From NCBI RefSeq assembly GCF_905120465.1, contig NZ_CAJHOF010000001.1, positions 124,001-188,000 on the forward strand: a stretch of DNA of 64,000 nucleotides. The letters are read 5' to 3'. Below the pieces are notes generated by a model. The model did no database searches. It saw only the letters and a program-made list of their open reading frames with translations, and had not been told where the DNA came from. The position numbers and the translations under genes were made by a program. Below are positions 44,933 through 53,505 of this stretch, in pieces (positions within the stretch are counted from its first letter, which is position 1; every line of letters begins with the position of its first letter). This stretch comes from Campylobacter majalis (lineage in GTDB: Bacteria > Campylobacterota > Campylobacteria > Campylobacterales > Campylobacteraceae).

Positions 44933-45522
44933 TCAAGCTCTCCATCACTGTAAGACCACTCATTTAAATTGTCAAAATTTTCCAAAAAACAAACTTCACT
45001 AATACCTGAAATTTCATCACTTTTACTAAAACTTAGCTCATATTTATCGCCTCTTGATACCATCATGCCAATTGCTATATTAAATGGCTCGTGTAAATAA
45101 TACTCTTTTTTAACGCCCTCAAAATAGCTTATCACATACGCTTTTTGAAATTTCAAAGCATTTAAAATAGCATACTCAACACTAGCTCTAGCCGATATTG
45201 CTAAAATTTCACTTGTGTTTTTATGCTCTATGCTTAGCATCGCTGCAACGGCATTTAAAACAGACAAACTAAAACTAGCCGGAGAAACTTCATTTTTTAA
45301 GTTGCTTAATAAATCAAAACAGCGATTTATCTCTGCATAGTGCGAGCTAAACACAACAGGCACATCTATATCAAGACCAGCACTCACGCCATAACTTAGC
45401 TTAGCACACTCGCCCAAACGCCTCCTAGCAACTGGTGCTACGCGGCTGATATCTGGTGTCTTGTCATAATTATGACCTATGCTAATCGCACAAATATGAT
45501 CTAGATCAAAACAAATACTCAT
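44908..45522 (-). CDS. Ketosynthase-like chain-length-factor protein
   Basis: Protein of 204 residues resembling the truncated ketosynthase domain (Ketoacyl-synt_2 type) found in aryl polyene clusters. It contains the thiolase-like PVVFSSHYAEINR and SPASFSLSVLNAVAAM, but no catalytic Cys-His-His set, so it cannot condense on its own. Such partners pair with an active ketosynthase and fix chain length. Six nt from the upstream gene. Confidence 0.75.
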   Translation of the reverse strand: MSICFDLDHICAISIGHNYDKTPDISRVAPVARRRLGECAKLSYGVSAGLDIDVPVVFSSHYAEINRCFDLLSNLKNEVSPASFSLSVLNAVAAMLSIEHKNTSEILAISARASVEYAILNALKFQKAYVISYFEGVKKEYYLHEPFNIAIGMMVSRGDKYELSFSKSDEISGISEVCFLENFDNLNEWSYSDGELEWKWQKRA

Positions 45523-45528
45523 CTTGAT

Positions 45529-45951
45529 TTATTTAGCGATATCGCCCTTTAACGCAACACCAACCATGATGTTACCAACAGCACATTCAAACTCTTTTTT
45601 GCTATCAAAAGTATTTTTCTTAAAATAGCTCACCAAATTTACCACCTTGCGTCCGCTCTCATCTCTTGCTGTCTTTTCAAAAGATATAAGTGCTGATATA
45701 AAAGCTCTTTGACAAGCTACAACTTTATCTTTACCAACAGCATTTGCCTTTTTGTTTGAGACTAAACCCTTTCGAACAATACTGGCTTTAGCACCGCTTC
45801 CAAAATAAAACTTAATATCTTTACTAAGCTTCTCTTTTGCCAAATCAGAATTTAACGCATCAGCAATCGATAGCTTTAAAAACTCATCTTTTGCATTAGC
45901 AACACACACTAAACAACCAAAAATTAAAACAGATAAAATTTTCACTATCAC
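45529..45951 (-). CDS. Secreted protein of the so-called excinuclease-like small family
   Basis: Periplasmic protein of 140 residues. The signal peptide MIVKILSVLIFGCLVCVANA is followed by a compact domain ending CAVGNIMVGVALKGDIAK. The ending matches small secreted proteins often misnamed excinuclease ATPase subunit in other Gram-negatives. No nuclease or ATPase motif exists. It lies inside the polyene operon, 6 nt before the chain-length-factor gene. Function unknown. Confidence 0.72.
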   Translation of the reverse strand: MIVKILSVLIFGCLVCVANAKDEFLKLSIADALNSDLAKEKLSKDIKFYFGSGAKASIVRKGLVSNKKANAVGKDKVVACQRAFISALISFEKTARDESGRKVVNLVSYFKKNTFDSKKEFECAVGNIMVGVALKGDIAK

Positions 45952-45960
45952 CTCTTTAGC

Positions 45961-46386
45961 TTAAAATTTCAAACTTTGCAAATACTCATGCATATGCGTT
46001 AGCCCTTTTTTCTCGGCTATATCTTTTAAAAACTCCAAAGATAGTGTAGGTTTTGCACCCAAAGATACTAGATATTTTAATACATCAATCCTATCATAAA
46101 CGATAGAGTAGTAAATAGCATCATGATGTTTTTTATTGGCAAAATTTATATTTGCACCTTTATTTATAATCTCTTGTATAGTTTGCATACTAGCTCCAGA
46201 ATATATAGCATACATCAATGCTGTCATGTTTCTACGAACATATCTATTAACGTTATCAGACGTTATTTTTTCATCTATACTTACATGATCATTTGTGCTA
46301 ATGGCTTTTGTTATCGCCCTACCCTTGCCACCACATCCAGTAAGCAACAGCATACAAATAGCCGTAATTGTCAAAATTTTCTTCAT
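45961..46386 (-). CDS. Ankyrin-repeat lipoprotein
   Basis: Lipoprotein of 141 residues: signal MKKILTITAICMLLL, lipobox LTGCG (Cys18). The mature part holds two to three ankyrin repeats (MTALMYAIYSGA; ANINFANKKHHDAIYYSI; DVLKYLVSLGAKPT). It is an unexpected member of a polyene operon, overlapping the ketosynthase stop by 4 nt. Probably a periplasmic binding partner; function unknown. Confidence 0.8.
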   Translation of the reverse strand: MKKILTITAICMLLLTGCGGKGRAITKAISTNDHVSIDEKITSDNVNRYVRRNMTALMYAIYSGASMQTIQEIINKGANINFANKKHHDAIYYSIVYDRIDVLKYLVSLGAKPTLSLEFLKDIAEKKGLTHMHEYLQSLKF

Positions 46387-47606
46387 ATATTCTCCTTAAA
46401 ATTTTTAAATATTAAGCTTGTATTAACTCCGCCAAAAGCAAAATTATTACTCATAACATACTCTGTATTAATCGCGGTCTTGCTCATTAAGTAGTTTAGT
46501 TTTGCACACTCGCTATCTACTTCATGTAAATTTAGAGTTTCAAAAAACTCGCCATCTTTCATCATCATGATACTAGCTATCGCTTCTAAGGCCCCACAAG
46601 CACCAAGTGTATGACCCAAATGTCCCTTAAGTGAGCTTATAGCCACACTATCACCAAAAACCGAGTTTGTTGCGATACTTTCAGCTATATCGCCATGCTT
46701 TGTAGCTGTAGCATGAGCATTGATATAACCTATCTTATCGCTTGAGATATTAGCGTCACTTAATGCTTGTATCATCGCCCTACTCATCGTAACTGAGTTT
46801 GGACGCGTTATATGAGTGCCATCACACGTCGAACCAAAGCCAACAACCTCAGCTATCAACTTCGCACCACGACGTTTTGCACTGCTCTCACTCTCTAATA
46901 CAACATAAGCACCGCCCTCGCCAAGCACCAAACCATCACGATTGGCATCAAATGGGCTTGGCGTTTGTTTTGGGGTATTGTTTTTCGTGCTTGTAGCATA
47001 AAGCGTATCAAAAACATACGCCTCACTCACACACAACTCCTCAGCCCCTCCAGCTATCATCGCATCACACATGCCATATTTTATACTCTCGTATGCGTGG
47101 CCTATAGCGTGAGATGCTGAAGTACAAGCACTTGAAGTCGGTATAAGACGACCGGTTAAACTATAAAAAATAGCGATATTTGCCGCTGTGGTATGTGGCA
47201 TCATTTTTATATACGTATTTGCATTTGCGTCACTTTCGCCTTGTAAAATCAGCTTTGCCATAGCCGCCACCGCATCAGTGCTACCAGTGCTAGAGCCACT
47301 AGCCACCCCAAAATGCCCTATCTCATCTAAGCTAAGCCCAGCATTAGCAAATGCCATACCAGCCGCTTCAACAGCATATTGGCTTACTCTACCTAGGCTT
47401 CTAAGTTGCTTTCTATCCCACTGTTTTGGCGGCAAATATCCATCAATTGGTGCGGCTAATTTCGTAGCTAAATCCTTATAGCCATCCCACTCACTCATAA
47501 CACGAACGGCTGAGCGTTTAGCTTGTAAATTTGCTCTAAATTCACTCCAATTTTTGCCAAATGCCGATACAAATCCATACCCCGTTATAAAAACTCTATT
47601 TAACAT
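46383..47606 (-). CDS. Beta-ketoacyl-ACP synthase (FabF-like)
   Basis: Condensing enzyme of 407 residues with a full catalytic set: Cys161 in SSACTSASHA, His in INAHATATKHGD and His in LKGHLGHTLGACGA. It extends the polyene chain by malonyl units on ACP. Corresponds to the FabF-like ketosynthases of aryl polyene clusters. Overlaps the ketoreductase gene by 7 nt. Confidence 0.9.
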   Translation of the reverse strand: MLNRVFITGYGFVSAFGKNWSEFRANLQAKRSAVRVMSEWDGYKDLATKLAAPIDGYLPPKQWDRKQLRSLGRVSQYAVEAAGMAFANAGLSLDEIGHFGVASGSSTGSTDAVAAMAKLILQGESDANANTYIKMMPHTTAANIAIFYSLTGRLIPTSSACTSASHAIGHAYESIKYGMCDAMIAGGAEELCVSEAYVFDTLYATSTKNNTPKQTPSPFDANRDGLVLGEGGAYVVLESESSAKRRGAKLIAEVVGFGSTCDGTHITRPNSVTMSRAMIQALSDANISSDKIGYINAHATATKHGDIAESIATNSVFGDSVAISSLKGHLGHTLGACGALEAIASIMMMKDGEFFETLNLHEVDSECAKLNYLMSKTAINTEYVMSNNFAFGGVNTSLIFKNFKENI

Positions 47607-48322
47607 AATCCACCATTTACCCCAATAACCTGCCTTGTAATATATCCAGCCTCGTCGCTTAGTAAAAATTTAACCAAAGCCGCCACTTCATCTACACGCC
47701 CAGCACGACGAGCCGGTATATTTGTGCGGATAAACTCATCATCTATGTCCTTTGTCATATCTGTTTGTATCAAACCGCATGCGATAGAATTTGCCGTGAT
47801 ATTACGACTTGCTAACTCAACCGCCAAGCTCTTTATAGCGGCATCAAGTCCAGCTTTTGAAGCAGCATAATTGCTCTGTCCGCGATTGCCAATCACACCA
47901 CTTACTGAAGTGATAGCAATAACACGTGCTGGCTTTTTGGCTCTTATCATAGGCATTAAAGCCGGATTTAACACATTATAAAAACTATTTAAATTTACGT
48001 CTATTACATCTCGCCACTCGCTATTGCTTAATGCAACAAATGTATTATCAGCTGTAATTCCTGCATTTAAAACAACACCATAGTAAGCACCGTATTGCTC
48101 TATATCGGCTTCTATCGCACTTTTTGCACTTTTTGTATCTGCTACATCAAATATCAAACTAGAGCTAAAATTTTCTCCAAGCTCTTTTTTTAAGCTCATT
48201 AACTCATCAGTATTTTGCCTTGCGTTACAAGCTATTTTATATCCTGATTTGGCTAAATGAAGTGCCAAAGCACGTCCTATGCCACGTGTGCAACCAGTTA
48301 TTAATACTCTTTTTTCACTCAT
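47600..48322 (-). CDS. 3-oxoacyl-ACP reductase (FabG-like)
   Basis: Short-chain dehydrogenase of 240 residues. NADPH-binding TGCTRGIGRALA at the N-terminus, Ser in SVSGVIGNRG and the YAASK catalytic pair (SNYAASKAGLD). Reduces the 3-keto group each cycle of polyene extension. Counterpart of ApeQ. Overlaps both neighbours (7 and 8 nt). Confidence 0.93.
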   Translation of the reverse strand: MSEKRVLITGCTRGIGRALALHLAKSGYKIACNARQNTDELMSLKKELGENFSSSLIFDVADTKSAKSAIEADIEQYGAYYGVVLNAGITADNTFVALSNSEWRDVIDVNLNSFYNVLNPALMPMIRAKKPARVIAITSVSGVIGNRGQSNYAASKAGLDAAIKSLAVELASRNITANSIACGLIQTDMTKDIDDEFIRTNIPARRAGRVDEVAALVKFLLSDEAGYITRQVIGVNGGLC

Positions 48323-48740
48323 TTTTTAAACCTTCAAACATCTCTTTGCTAGGACTTAAAACGCTTAAACTAGCACTTGCAACAAGCTCATCTTTAACTC
48401 TCATACTGCTTTGCCATACACCAAATCCATTATCATCTTGCATTGAAACCTTAGAGCTTACAACCACTTCATCGCCAATACCAAGCTCGTGCTTGAAAAT
48501 TTCAAACTCTCTAATGCTTATTAAAAAACCAAGACTAAAATCATCACTTGAGTTTAACCCCTTAAATGCTCCCAAGCTCTGTGCCATCATCTCAATGCCT
48601 TTATAAGTATAAAATTTATCATTTTCCAAAAAAGCATTATCGTCTTTTATGACACTTCTTACTTTTATGCTATCGCTACTATACTCTAAAATTTCATCTA
48701 TTAAGACCATTTTTCCGCTATGGGGTAGTTTAACTAACAT
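48315..48740 (-). CDS. Hot-dog 3-hydroxyacyl-ACP dehydratase (ApeP-like)
   Basis: Dehydratase of 141 residues, single hot-dog fold. It opens MLVKLPHSGKMVLIDEIL, the LPHxGxMLLID pattern of the ApeP-type dehydratases, with a central YKGIEMMAQSLGAFKG helix. It dehydrates the 3-hydroxy intermediate to give the conjugated double bond. Overlaps the ketosynthase and reductase genes by 11 and 8 nt. Confidence 0.85.
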   Translation of the reverse strand: MLVKLPHSGKMVLIDEILEYSSDSIKVRSVIKDDNAFLENDKFYTYKGIEMMAQSLGAFKGLNSSDDFSLGFLISIREFEIFKHELGIGDEVVVSSKVSMQDDNGFGVWQSSMRVKDELVASASLSVLSPSKEMFEGLKNE

Positions 48741-49869
48741 CTGTTTTTCCTATTATCATACCTGCATTATCGCCGCCAAAGGCAAAACTTAAGTTTAGGC
48801 AATTATTTACCTTTAAATTTTGAGTAGTTTTTGCTAAGTTGATACGCTCTATCTCGTCATCATAGTTATCTAAAATTTGCATACAAACCGTATCATTTAA
48901 CATACTCATCACACACACTCCAGCCTCTATCGCCCCAGCCGCACCAAGCGTATGTCCGATGTTTGCTTTTATGCCACTTGCTAAGACGTTTGGTAAAGTT
49001 TTAGCTATTGCTGTTGCTTCCATTTTATCATTTGCAACGGTTGCAGTTGCGTGTAAATTTATATACTCAACACTATCTAAGCCAGATTGCTTTAAAAGCT
49101 CATTTATAAGCTTGATTTGCTGTGTGGCTTGTGGATTTGGTTGAGTTATATGATATGCATCGCAATTTGAAGAGATAGATTTTAACTTAATACCAAATAA
49201 ATCATCGCGACTTAACACAAATACACCAGCACCCTCTGCAATATTTATGCCATCTCTTGTCTTATCAAAAGGCTTTGATGGACTATTTGATAAAACCGAT
49301 AGCGAGTTAAAGCCGTGAAGCGTGAGTGAGTTTAAGCTATCAACTCCACCACAAACTACCGCATCGCATACGCCAAGCTCTATGAAATTCTTAGCGATAC
49401 TAAAAGCCTTTATGCCTGAAGTACATGCCGTAGATACACCCAAAGCCACGTTTTCAAGTCCTAAAAACTCACGTGTAAAATTTGCAGGATTTACGTGTGC
49501 ATTTCTTGATAGTAAAAACTCATCTTTATTAAAATCATCTGCTAAAAACGCCCTGTAATTTTCTTCAACACCCGTTGTAGTAGTCCCAATCACCACACCA
49601 ACACGTTTTTTGCCATATTTTTTAATAGCCCAATTTATCTCATCGCTAAGATTTATCAACGCAGTTAGTAAAATTTGATTTGTTCTGCTTTTATACTCTT
49701 TTTTTGTATCATTTTTAAAATCACAAAGCTCAAAATCAATAGCACCAACTAGCATACAAACGCCTAAAAACTCACGCTGCACCAAAGCCCTTTTGCCACA
49801 TTTTAACGCATCAAATAAAGTCTTTTCATCACCAAAAGGACAAACGATACTGGGTCTAGATAGATACAT
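48730..49869 (-). CDS. Beta-ketoacyl-ACP synthase, second copy (FabF-like)
   Basis: Condensing enzyme of 379 residues with Cys149 in GVSTACTSGIKAF, His in NLHATATVANDK and His in ANIGHTLGAAGAIE, so catalytically complete. Two active ketosynthases plus a chain-length-factor-like protein is the expected set in aryl polyene clusters. Overlaps the lipoprotein gene upstream (14 nt) and the dehydratase gene (11 nt). Confidence 0.9.
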   Translation of the reverse strand: MYLSRPSIVCPFGDEKTLFDALKCGKRALVQREFLGVCMLVGAIDFELCDFKNDTKKEYKSRTNQILLTALINLSDEINWAIKKYGKKRVGVVIGTTTTGVEENYRAFLADDFNKDEFLLSRNAHVNPANFTREFLGLENVALGVSTACTSGIKAFSIAKNFIELGVCDAVVCGGVDSLNSLTLHGFNSLSVLSNSPSKPFDKTRDGINIAEGAGVFVLSRDDLFGIKLKSISSNCDAYHITQPNPQATQQIKLINELLKQSGLDSVEYINLHATATVANDKMEATAIAKTLPNVLASGIKANIGHTLGAAGAIEAGVCVMSMLNDTVCMQILDNYDDEIERINLAKTTQNLKVNNCLNLSFAFGGDNAGMIIGKTDVS

Positions 49870-50212
49870 TTTTTACCTTAAAATTTTCTATCATCGTCTC
49901 AACGAAATTTTCATCTTTTTCAATAACACTTAAAATTTCAACAAAAAGCTTATCAAATCTGGCACTAGGATACAAAAACTTCATGCTTGTAAATTTGCCG
50001 TTTTTTAGTGTTTTATCAACAATAGGCACACCAAGCATGTCAAATACAACGAACCTAAAAATACTATCTTTTGCATCTACAACAAGCATATATTTATCAT
50101 TATTTTGTTGCAAAACAAACTCTTTTTGCTGCATGTTTGTAAAATTTGGCATTTGATATTTGCTAACACAACCAGTAAAAATTAAAAGCATGAAAAAATA
50201 TAAAAATCTCAA
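49856..50212 (-). CDS. DUF3261-like lipoprotein
   Basis: Lipoprotein of 118 residues: signal MRFLYFFMLLIF, lipobox TGCVS (Cys15). The mature domain begins KYQMPNFTNMQQKEFVLQQ and fits small lipoproteins (DUF3261, ApeN-like) seen beside exporters in aryl polyene clusters. Probably an outer-membrane partner of the LolA-like protein and the MMPL exporter. Starts 46 nt after the phosphopantetheinyl transferase. Confidence 0.7.
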   Translation of the reverse strand: MRFLYFFMLLIFTGCVSKYQMPNFTNMQQKEFVLQQNNDKYMLVVDAKDSIFRFVVFDMLGVPIVDKTLKNGKFTSMKFLYPSARFDKLFVEILSVIEKDENFVETMIENFKVKNVSI

Positions 50213-50257
50213 CTAAAAATCATCCTAATTTGTAATAAATTTTAATAGATCTTATCG

Positions 50258-50740
50258 CTATTTTGATGTAATCAAAGTTATTAAAAATCTATCTGTTGAT
50301 ATATGAAATAGATTCATTTTAGTTAAAATTTCATTAAAATACACTGATTTTAGATAACTAAAATCTAAATTTTTATATTTTATAAAAGCTTCTTTTGTAG
50401 TAAAAATTTCATAAAATTTTAGCATCTTATTATCACTTTGATTAACTAAACGTATCTCGTCATCACTAAAACAAAAGCTCATAATCGCATCAAAATCTCT
50501 ATATTTTAACTCTTCTATATCTATACCAACTTTTTGTTTGGATTTTGCGATAACTGCTATATTTTTTGTGTGTGCGATGCAAATATTGTCTTTTAATTTA
50601 TATTTCCACTTTAGCGAACGAGAGAGTTTAAAACCGCTATGATTTGATAAATTTTTATATTTTCTTAAACGCCTTTTGTCTTTTTTATATAGTTTATAGG
50701 CAAAAATTTCATCAGCTATAAAAACATCAATTCTTTTCAT
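50258..50740 (-). CDS. Sfp-type 4'-phosphopantetheinyl transferase
   Basis: Activates carrier proteins by attaching phosphopantetheine, here probably the two cluster ACPs. It is 160 residues from the ATG at 50740. Motifs: KVGIDIEELKYRD (metal-binding GIDIE) and FYEIFTTKEAFIKY (the W/FxxKEA motif). The frame extends to a TTG at 50782 but MKRIDVFIADE fits the family start better, with GGGA just upstream. Somewhat short compared with Sfp (about 220), as usual in this group. Confidence 0.85.
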   Translation of the reverse strand: MKRIDVFIADEIFAYKLYKKDKRRLRKYKNLSNHSGFKLSRSLKWKYKLKDNICIAHTKNIAVIAKSKQKVGIDIEELKYRDFDAIMSFCFSDDEIRLVNQSDNKMLKFYEIFTTKEAFIKYKNLDFSYLKSVYFNEILTKMNLFHISTDRFLITLITSK

Positions 50741-50766
50741 TTTAAATCCCACGTTTATGATATTGC

Positions 50767-51204
50767 TTATAATAATCCACAAGCTACTGACTTATTTTTA
50801 TTATATATAATCATTTCTTGGCGTCTATTATGCCTTGTGTTATAAATCTCAAACTCTAACTTAACCGTTGTATGCAAAGACGCCTTAAAAACATTATCAA
50901 AACAAAGCATTTTTTTAATATCTCTTTTTGTTGTATCAATAAAAGAGTTAAGTTGTTTGTAGTTTTCAATACTAATATTTTTTGGCATTTTTATAATCAA
51001 ACGAAAAATATCCTTATCATAAGAATAATTATAAGAAAAACCTTTAGCAAAATACTCATTTACAACATTGCTATCACGCACATACTCATAAAGATATTTA
51101 GCAGTTTGGTTTGAGCCTACTTGTAAAAAATATTTCTTAAAATCATCAAATCCAAAAGCAAACAAAGAATAAATAAATAAAATCAACAATACAATTTTTT
51201 TCAA
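50767..51204 (-). CDS. Hypothetical secreted protein, first gene of the polyene operon
   Basis: Protein of 145 residues with signal peptide MKKIVLLILFIYSLFAFGFD, rich in Tyr and Asn, two cysteines (MLCFDNVF; SVACGLL at the C-terminus). No family recognised. It lies 26 nt upstream of the phosphopantetheinyl transferase and is co-directional with the cluster, with about 200 bp of promoter space in front, so it appears to head the operon. Function unknown. Confidence 0.75.
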   Translation of the reverse strand: MKKIVLLILFIYSLFAFGFDDFKKYFLQVGSNQTAKYLYEYVRDSNVVNEYFAKGFSYNYSYDKDIFRLIIKMPKNISIENYKQLNSFIDTTKRDIKKMLCFDNVFKASLHTTVKLEFEIYNTRHNRRQEMIIYNKNKSVACGLL

Positions 51205-51410
51205 TAAAAAATCCCTTATAAATTTAAATATAATTTTAATTTTTACTTATTTGGCATAAAAATGCAATAAAATATTGTTTAAATTTGTATTTTGAATACA
51301 AGCAGCATAAAAAATGTTGCAAAACTCCATCCATACGACGGTAGAGTTTATTTAGTGTTATAAAATGTCTATTGAGTTAATATAAAAGTTAATAAATTTT
51401 ATAAAGTGAG

Positions 51411-51487
51411 TGGTGGGTTCACCAGGACTCGAACCTGGGACCATCCGGTTATGAGCCGGATGCTCTAACCAACTGAGCTATGAACCC
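51411..51487 (-). tRNA. tRNA with CAU anticodon (elongator Met, or Ile2)
   Basis: 77-nt cloverleaf on the minus strand: acceptor GGGTTCA pairs with TGAACCC, discriminator A, encoded CCA. D-loop region TAGCTCAGTTGGTTAGAGCA, anticodon loop CTCATAA (anticodon CAU), T-arm GGTTCGAGTCC. CAU is read by initiator Met, elongator Met or lysidine-modified Ile2; the fully paired first base excludes the initiator, but Met versus Ile2 is not decided. Confidence 0.92.
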
Positions 51488-51541
51488 ACTTGAATTGAAG
51501 TTGAGATTATACAAAAACTAAGCTTATTAAAAGCTAAAATT

Positions 51542-51718
51542 TTATTTTATTTTGTATGTTTTGTTAATATCTCTTAAAATTGTAAAATTTGCATCCATTT
51601 TTTGGCTAAAACTTCCGTAATTATAAGATTTGCCACCGTGCATATCTATCTTTTGTTTTTCGGTGTTATTTGAAAATAATGCTACTAAAAATGCTAAAAT
51701 GACAAATAAAACTCTCAT
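51542..51718 (-). CDS. Small exported or membrane protein
   Basis: Protein of 58 residues, MRVLFVILAFLVALFSNNTE then a hydrophilic tail ending ILRDINKTYKIK. The N-terminus looks like an uncleaved anchor or signal peptide. ATG at 51718 chosen because the frame upstream runs through the ppa terminator; a weak GCAAAGGC lies in front. No family recognised. Lies between ppa and the tRNA gene. Confidence 0.55.
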   Translation of the reverse strand: MRVLFVILAFLVALFSNNTEKQKIDMHGGKSYNYGSFSQKMDANFTILRDINKTYKIK

Positions 51719-51730
51719 GCCTTTGCTTGT

Positions 51731-51760
51731 AAAATTTTGGGGAGATGCCCCCAAAATTTT
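51731..51760 (-). terminator. Hairpin terminator of ppa
   Basis: Perfect 12-bp inverted repeat AAAATTTTGGGG / CCCCAAAATTTT with a 6-nt loop, touching the ppa stop codon. Confidence 0.7.
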
Positions 51761-52278
51761 TATTTATAGTTTTTTATCGCTTCGTCTAAAATCTTTTGTG
51801 CTTCTTTTGCGTCGGCAAAGTCTTTTACTTTTACCCATTTGCCAGGCTCTAGCATTTTGTAAGTTTCAAAGAAATTTTTAATGCGATCAAGTGTGATTTT
51901 TGGCAGATCATCAAGCGATTTGATGTTATCATATCTTGGATCTATCTTGCTTACCGGCACTGCTAGCAGCTTCTCATCCATTCCGCTCTCATCCTCCATC
52001 ACCAAAACGCCTATCAAACGACAAGGTATGACTGAGCCAGCTTGAAGCGGGTACTCATTTAGCACCAAAACATCCGCCGGATCGCCGTCGGCTGCTAGAG
52101 TATTTGGTACGAAGCCGTAATTTGCTGGGTAAAACATCGCTGAATACATCACACGATCAACCACTACCGCACCACTATCTTTATCAATCTCATACTTGAT
52201 GTTTGAGCCGTAAGGTATCTCGATGACGGCGTTGATTTTATCGGGGTTTGAACCTACTTTGATTTTTGAAATATCCAT
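51760..52278 (-). CDS. ppa: Inorganic pyrophosphatase
   Basis: Cytoplasmic family I soluble pyrophosphatase, 172 residues. Substrate and metal motifs are seen: [37 protein letters not shown] (metal-binding Asp triad) and [13 protein letters not shown] near the end. Third conserved member of the aspS-adk-ppa string known from C. jejuni, with an OB-fold gene between adk and ppa. Confidence 0.97.
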   Translation of the reverse strand: MDISKIKVGSNPDKINAVIEIPYGSNIKYEIDKDSGAVVVDRVMYSAMFYPANYGFVPNTLAADGDPADVLVLNEYPLQAGSVIPCRLIGVLVMEDESGMDEKLLAVPVSKIDPRYDNIKSLDDLPKITLDRIKNFFETYKMLEPGKWVKVKDFADAKEAQKILDEAIKNYK

Positions 52279-52298
52279 TCTTTTTCCTTTTATTAAAT

Positions 52299-52649
52299 TT
52301 ATCTTAAAACCTTAAGACTTTTTACATCAACCGAAGTTTTAAAAAAGTCCTTATCTATCTTGCCAACGATTTGCAAATGTGTATTTTCATCAACCACTAC
52401 ACCATGCCATTTATCATCGTCTATTTCAATCTCTATCGTGTCATTATTTTCATCAATAAAGATATAATGTTCGGATTTTATTTGTGATTTTATTTTTCCA
52501 CGCAACATAACACGTGCATCATCTTTTAAGTCAAGTGCCTCCTTTACGCTTATTAATTTTAAATCAGCCATACTTTTAGCACTTACAAAACCTTCATTTG
52601 CAAACACAAATATAACAAAAACCATAAAAGACAAACACCATCTCAACAT
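52299..52649 (-). CDS. Periplasmic OB-fold protein (YgiW/YdeI, BOF family)
   Basis: Secreted protein of 116 residues from ATG 52649 (AAGGAT six bases upstream; an upstream TTG is not needed). Signal peptide followed by a BOF-type OB fold: [39 protein letters not shown] and [11 protein letters not shown]. Relatives are stress-induced periplasmic proteins. It lies between adk and ppa, 20 nt from ppa. Confidence 0.8.
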   Translation of the reverse strand: MLRWCLSFMVFVIFVFANEGFVSAKSMADLKLISVKEALDLKDDARVMLRGKIKSQIKSEHYIFIDENNDTIEIEIDDDKWHGVVVDENTHLQIVGKIDKDFFKTSVDVKSLKVLR

Positions 52650-52697
52650 CAAAAATCCTTAAATTTCAAATAAATCTACAAACACGATTTACAAAAA

Positions 52698-53267
52698 TTA
52701 TAAAAGCGAGTTAATAAGTGCCTTCATATCAGCTACTATTGGCTCGATACCACGCTCACCGTTTATCACATGAAGCAAATTTTTGCCTTTGTAAAACTCA
52801 CGAATAGCAACAATTGGATCAAGATAAACCTTCATACGATTGTTAAAAACTTCATTGTTATCATCAGCGCCTCTAGCACGTCCTAGCACACGCTCACGTG
52901 CTACATCTTCGCTTACATCAACCTCGATAACACCCTTTAACACTATCTCATCTTGAGCTGATAAAACCTTATCAAGTTCGCTCATCTGCTCAACACTTCT
53001 AGGATAGCCATCAATTACAATATTTTTCTTATTAGAGCCCTTTATAGCTGATACTATAGTATTTACAACCACTTCTAACGGAACTAAATTGCCCTTTGAG
53101 ATATAGCCATCTATTAGCACTCCAAGATCACTACCACTAGCCACTTCTTCACGTAACAAATCGCCAGTTGAAAAATGAGCAAAGCTACCATCAGCCTTTG
53201 CTATCAAGTCTGCATCAGTTGTCTTACCAGAACCTGGGGCTCCTATGATTAAAAATAAATTTTTCAT
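52698..53267 (-). CDS. adk: Adenylate kinase
   Basis: Nucleotide homeostasis enzyme of 189 residues (short type without zinc lid). P-loop [29 protein letters not shown] and GRARGADDN lid motifs. The ATG at 53267 ([11 protein letters not shown]) is chosen over an upstream ATG 39 nt earlier; AAAAGGAAAAACA precedes it. Confidence 0.95.
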   Translation of the reverse strand: MKNLFLIIGAPGSGKTTDADLIAKADGSFAHFSTGDLLREEVASGSDLGVLIDGYISKGNLVPLEVVVNTIVSAIKGSNKKNIVIDGYPRSVEQMSELDKVLSAQDEIVLKGVIEVDVSEDVARERVLGRARGADDNNEVFNNRMKVYLDPIVAIREFYKGKNLLHVINGERGIEPIVADMKALINSLL

Positions 53268-53505
53268 TGTTTTTCCTTTTAAGATAGCTTGACCTTTAAA
53301 ACACACTTGAACAATTTTAAATTTTGCTTACAACATAATAATTAACCAAAATTATACAAAATATTCAATTTCATCTCAAAGGACTTCGCCATTGATTTTT
53401 ATCTTTAAAAACTAAAGAATTTTTATAATTACATAAATTTAAATCAAAAATTTTATGACTTATTTAAATTTCAAACTACACAAAAATACTTACGCCATAA
53501 AATAA

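Noticed and set aside
45529-45951. Annotation as an excinuclease ABC subunit
   Set aside because: The label is common for this small family, but there is a signal peptide and no ATP-binding or zinc motif.
51251-51266. Sigma-54-like sequence TTGGCATAAAAATGCAA upstream of the polyene operon
   Set aside because: GG and GC are separated by 9 bases, not 10, and it reads on the plus strand, away from the minus-strand operon.
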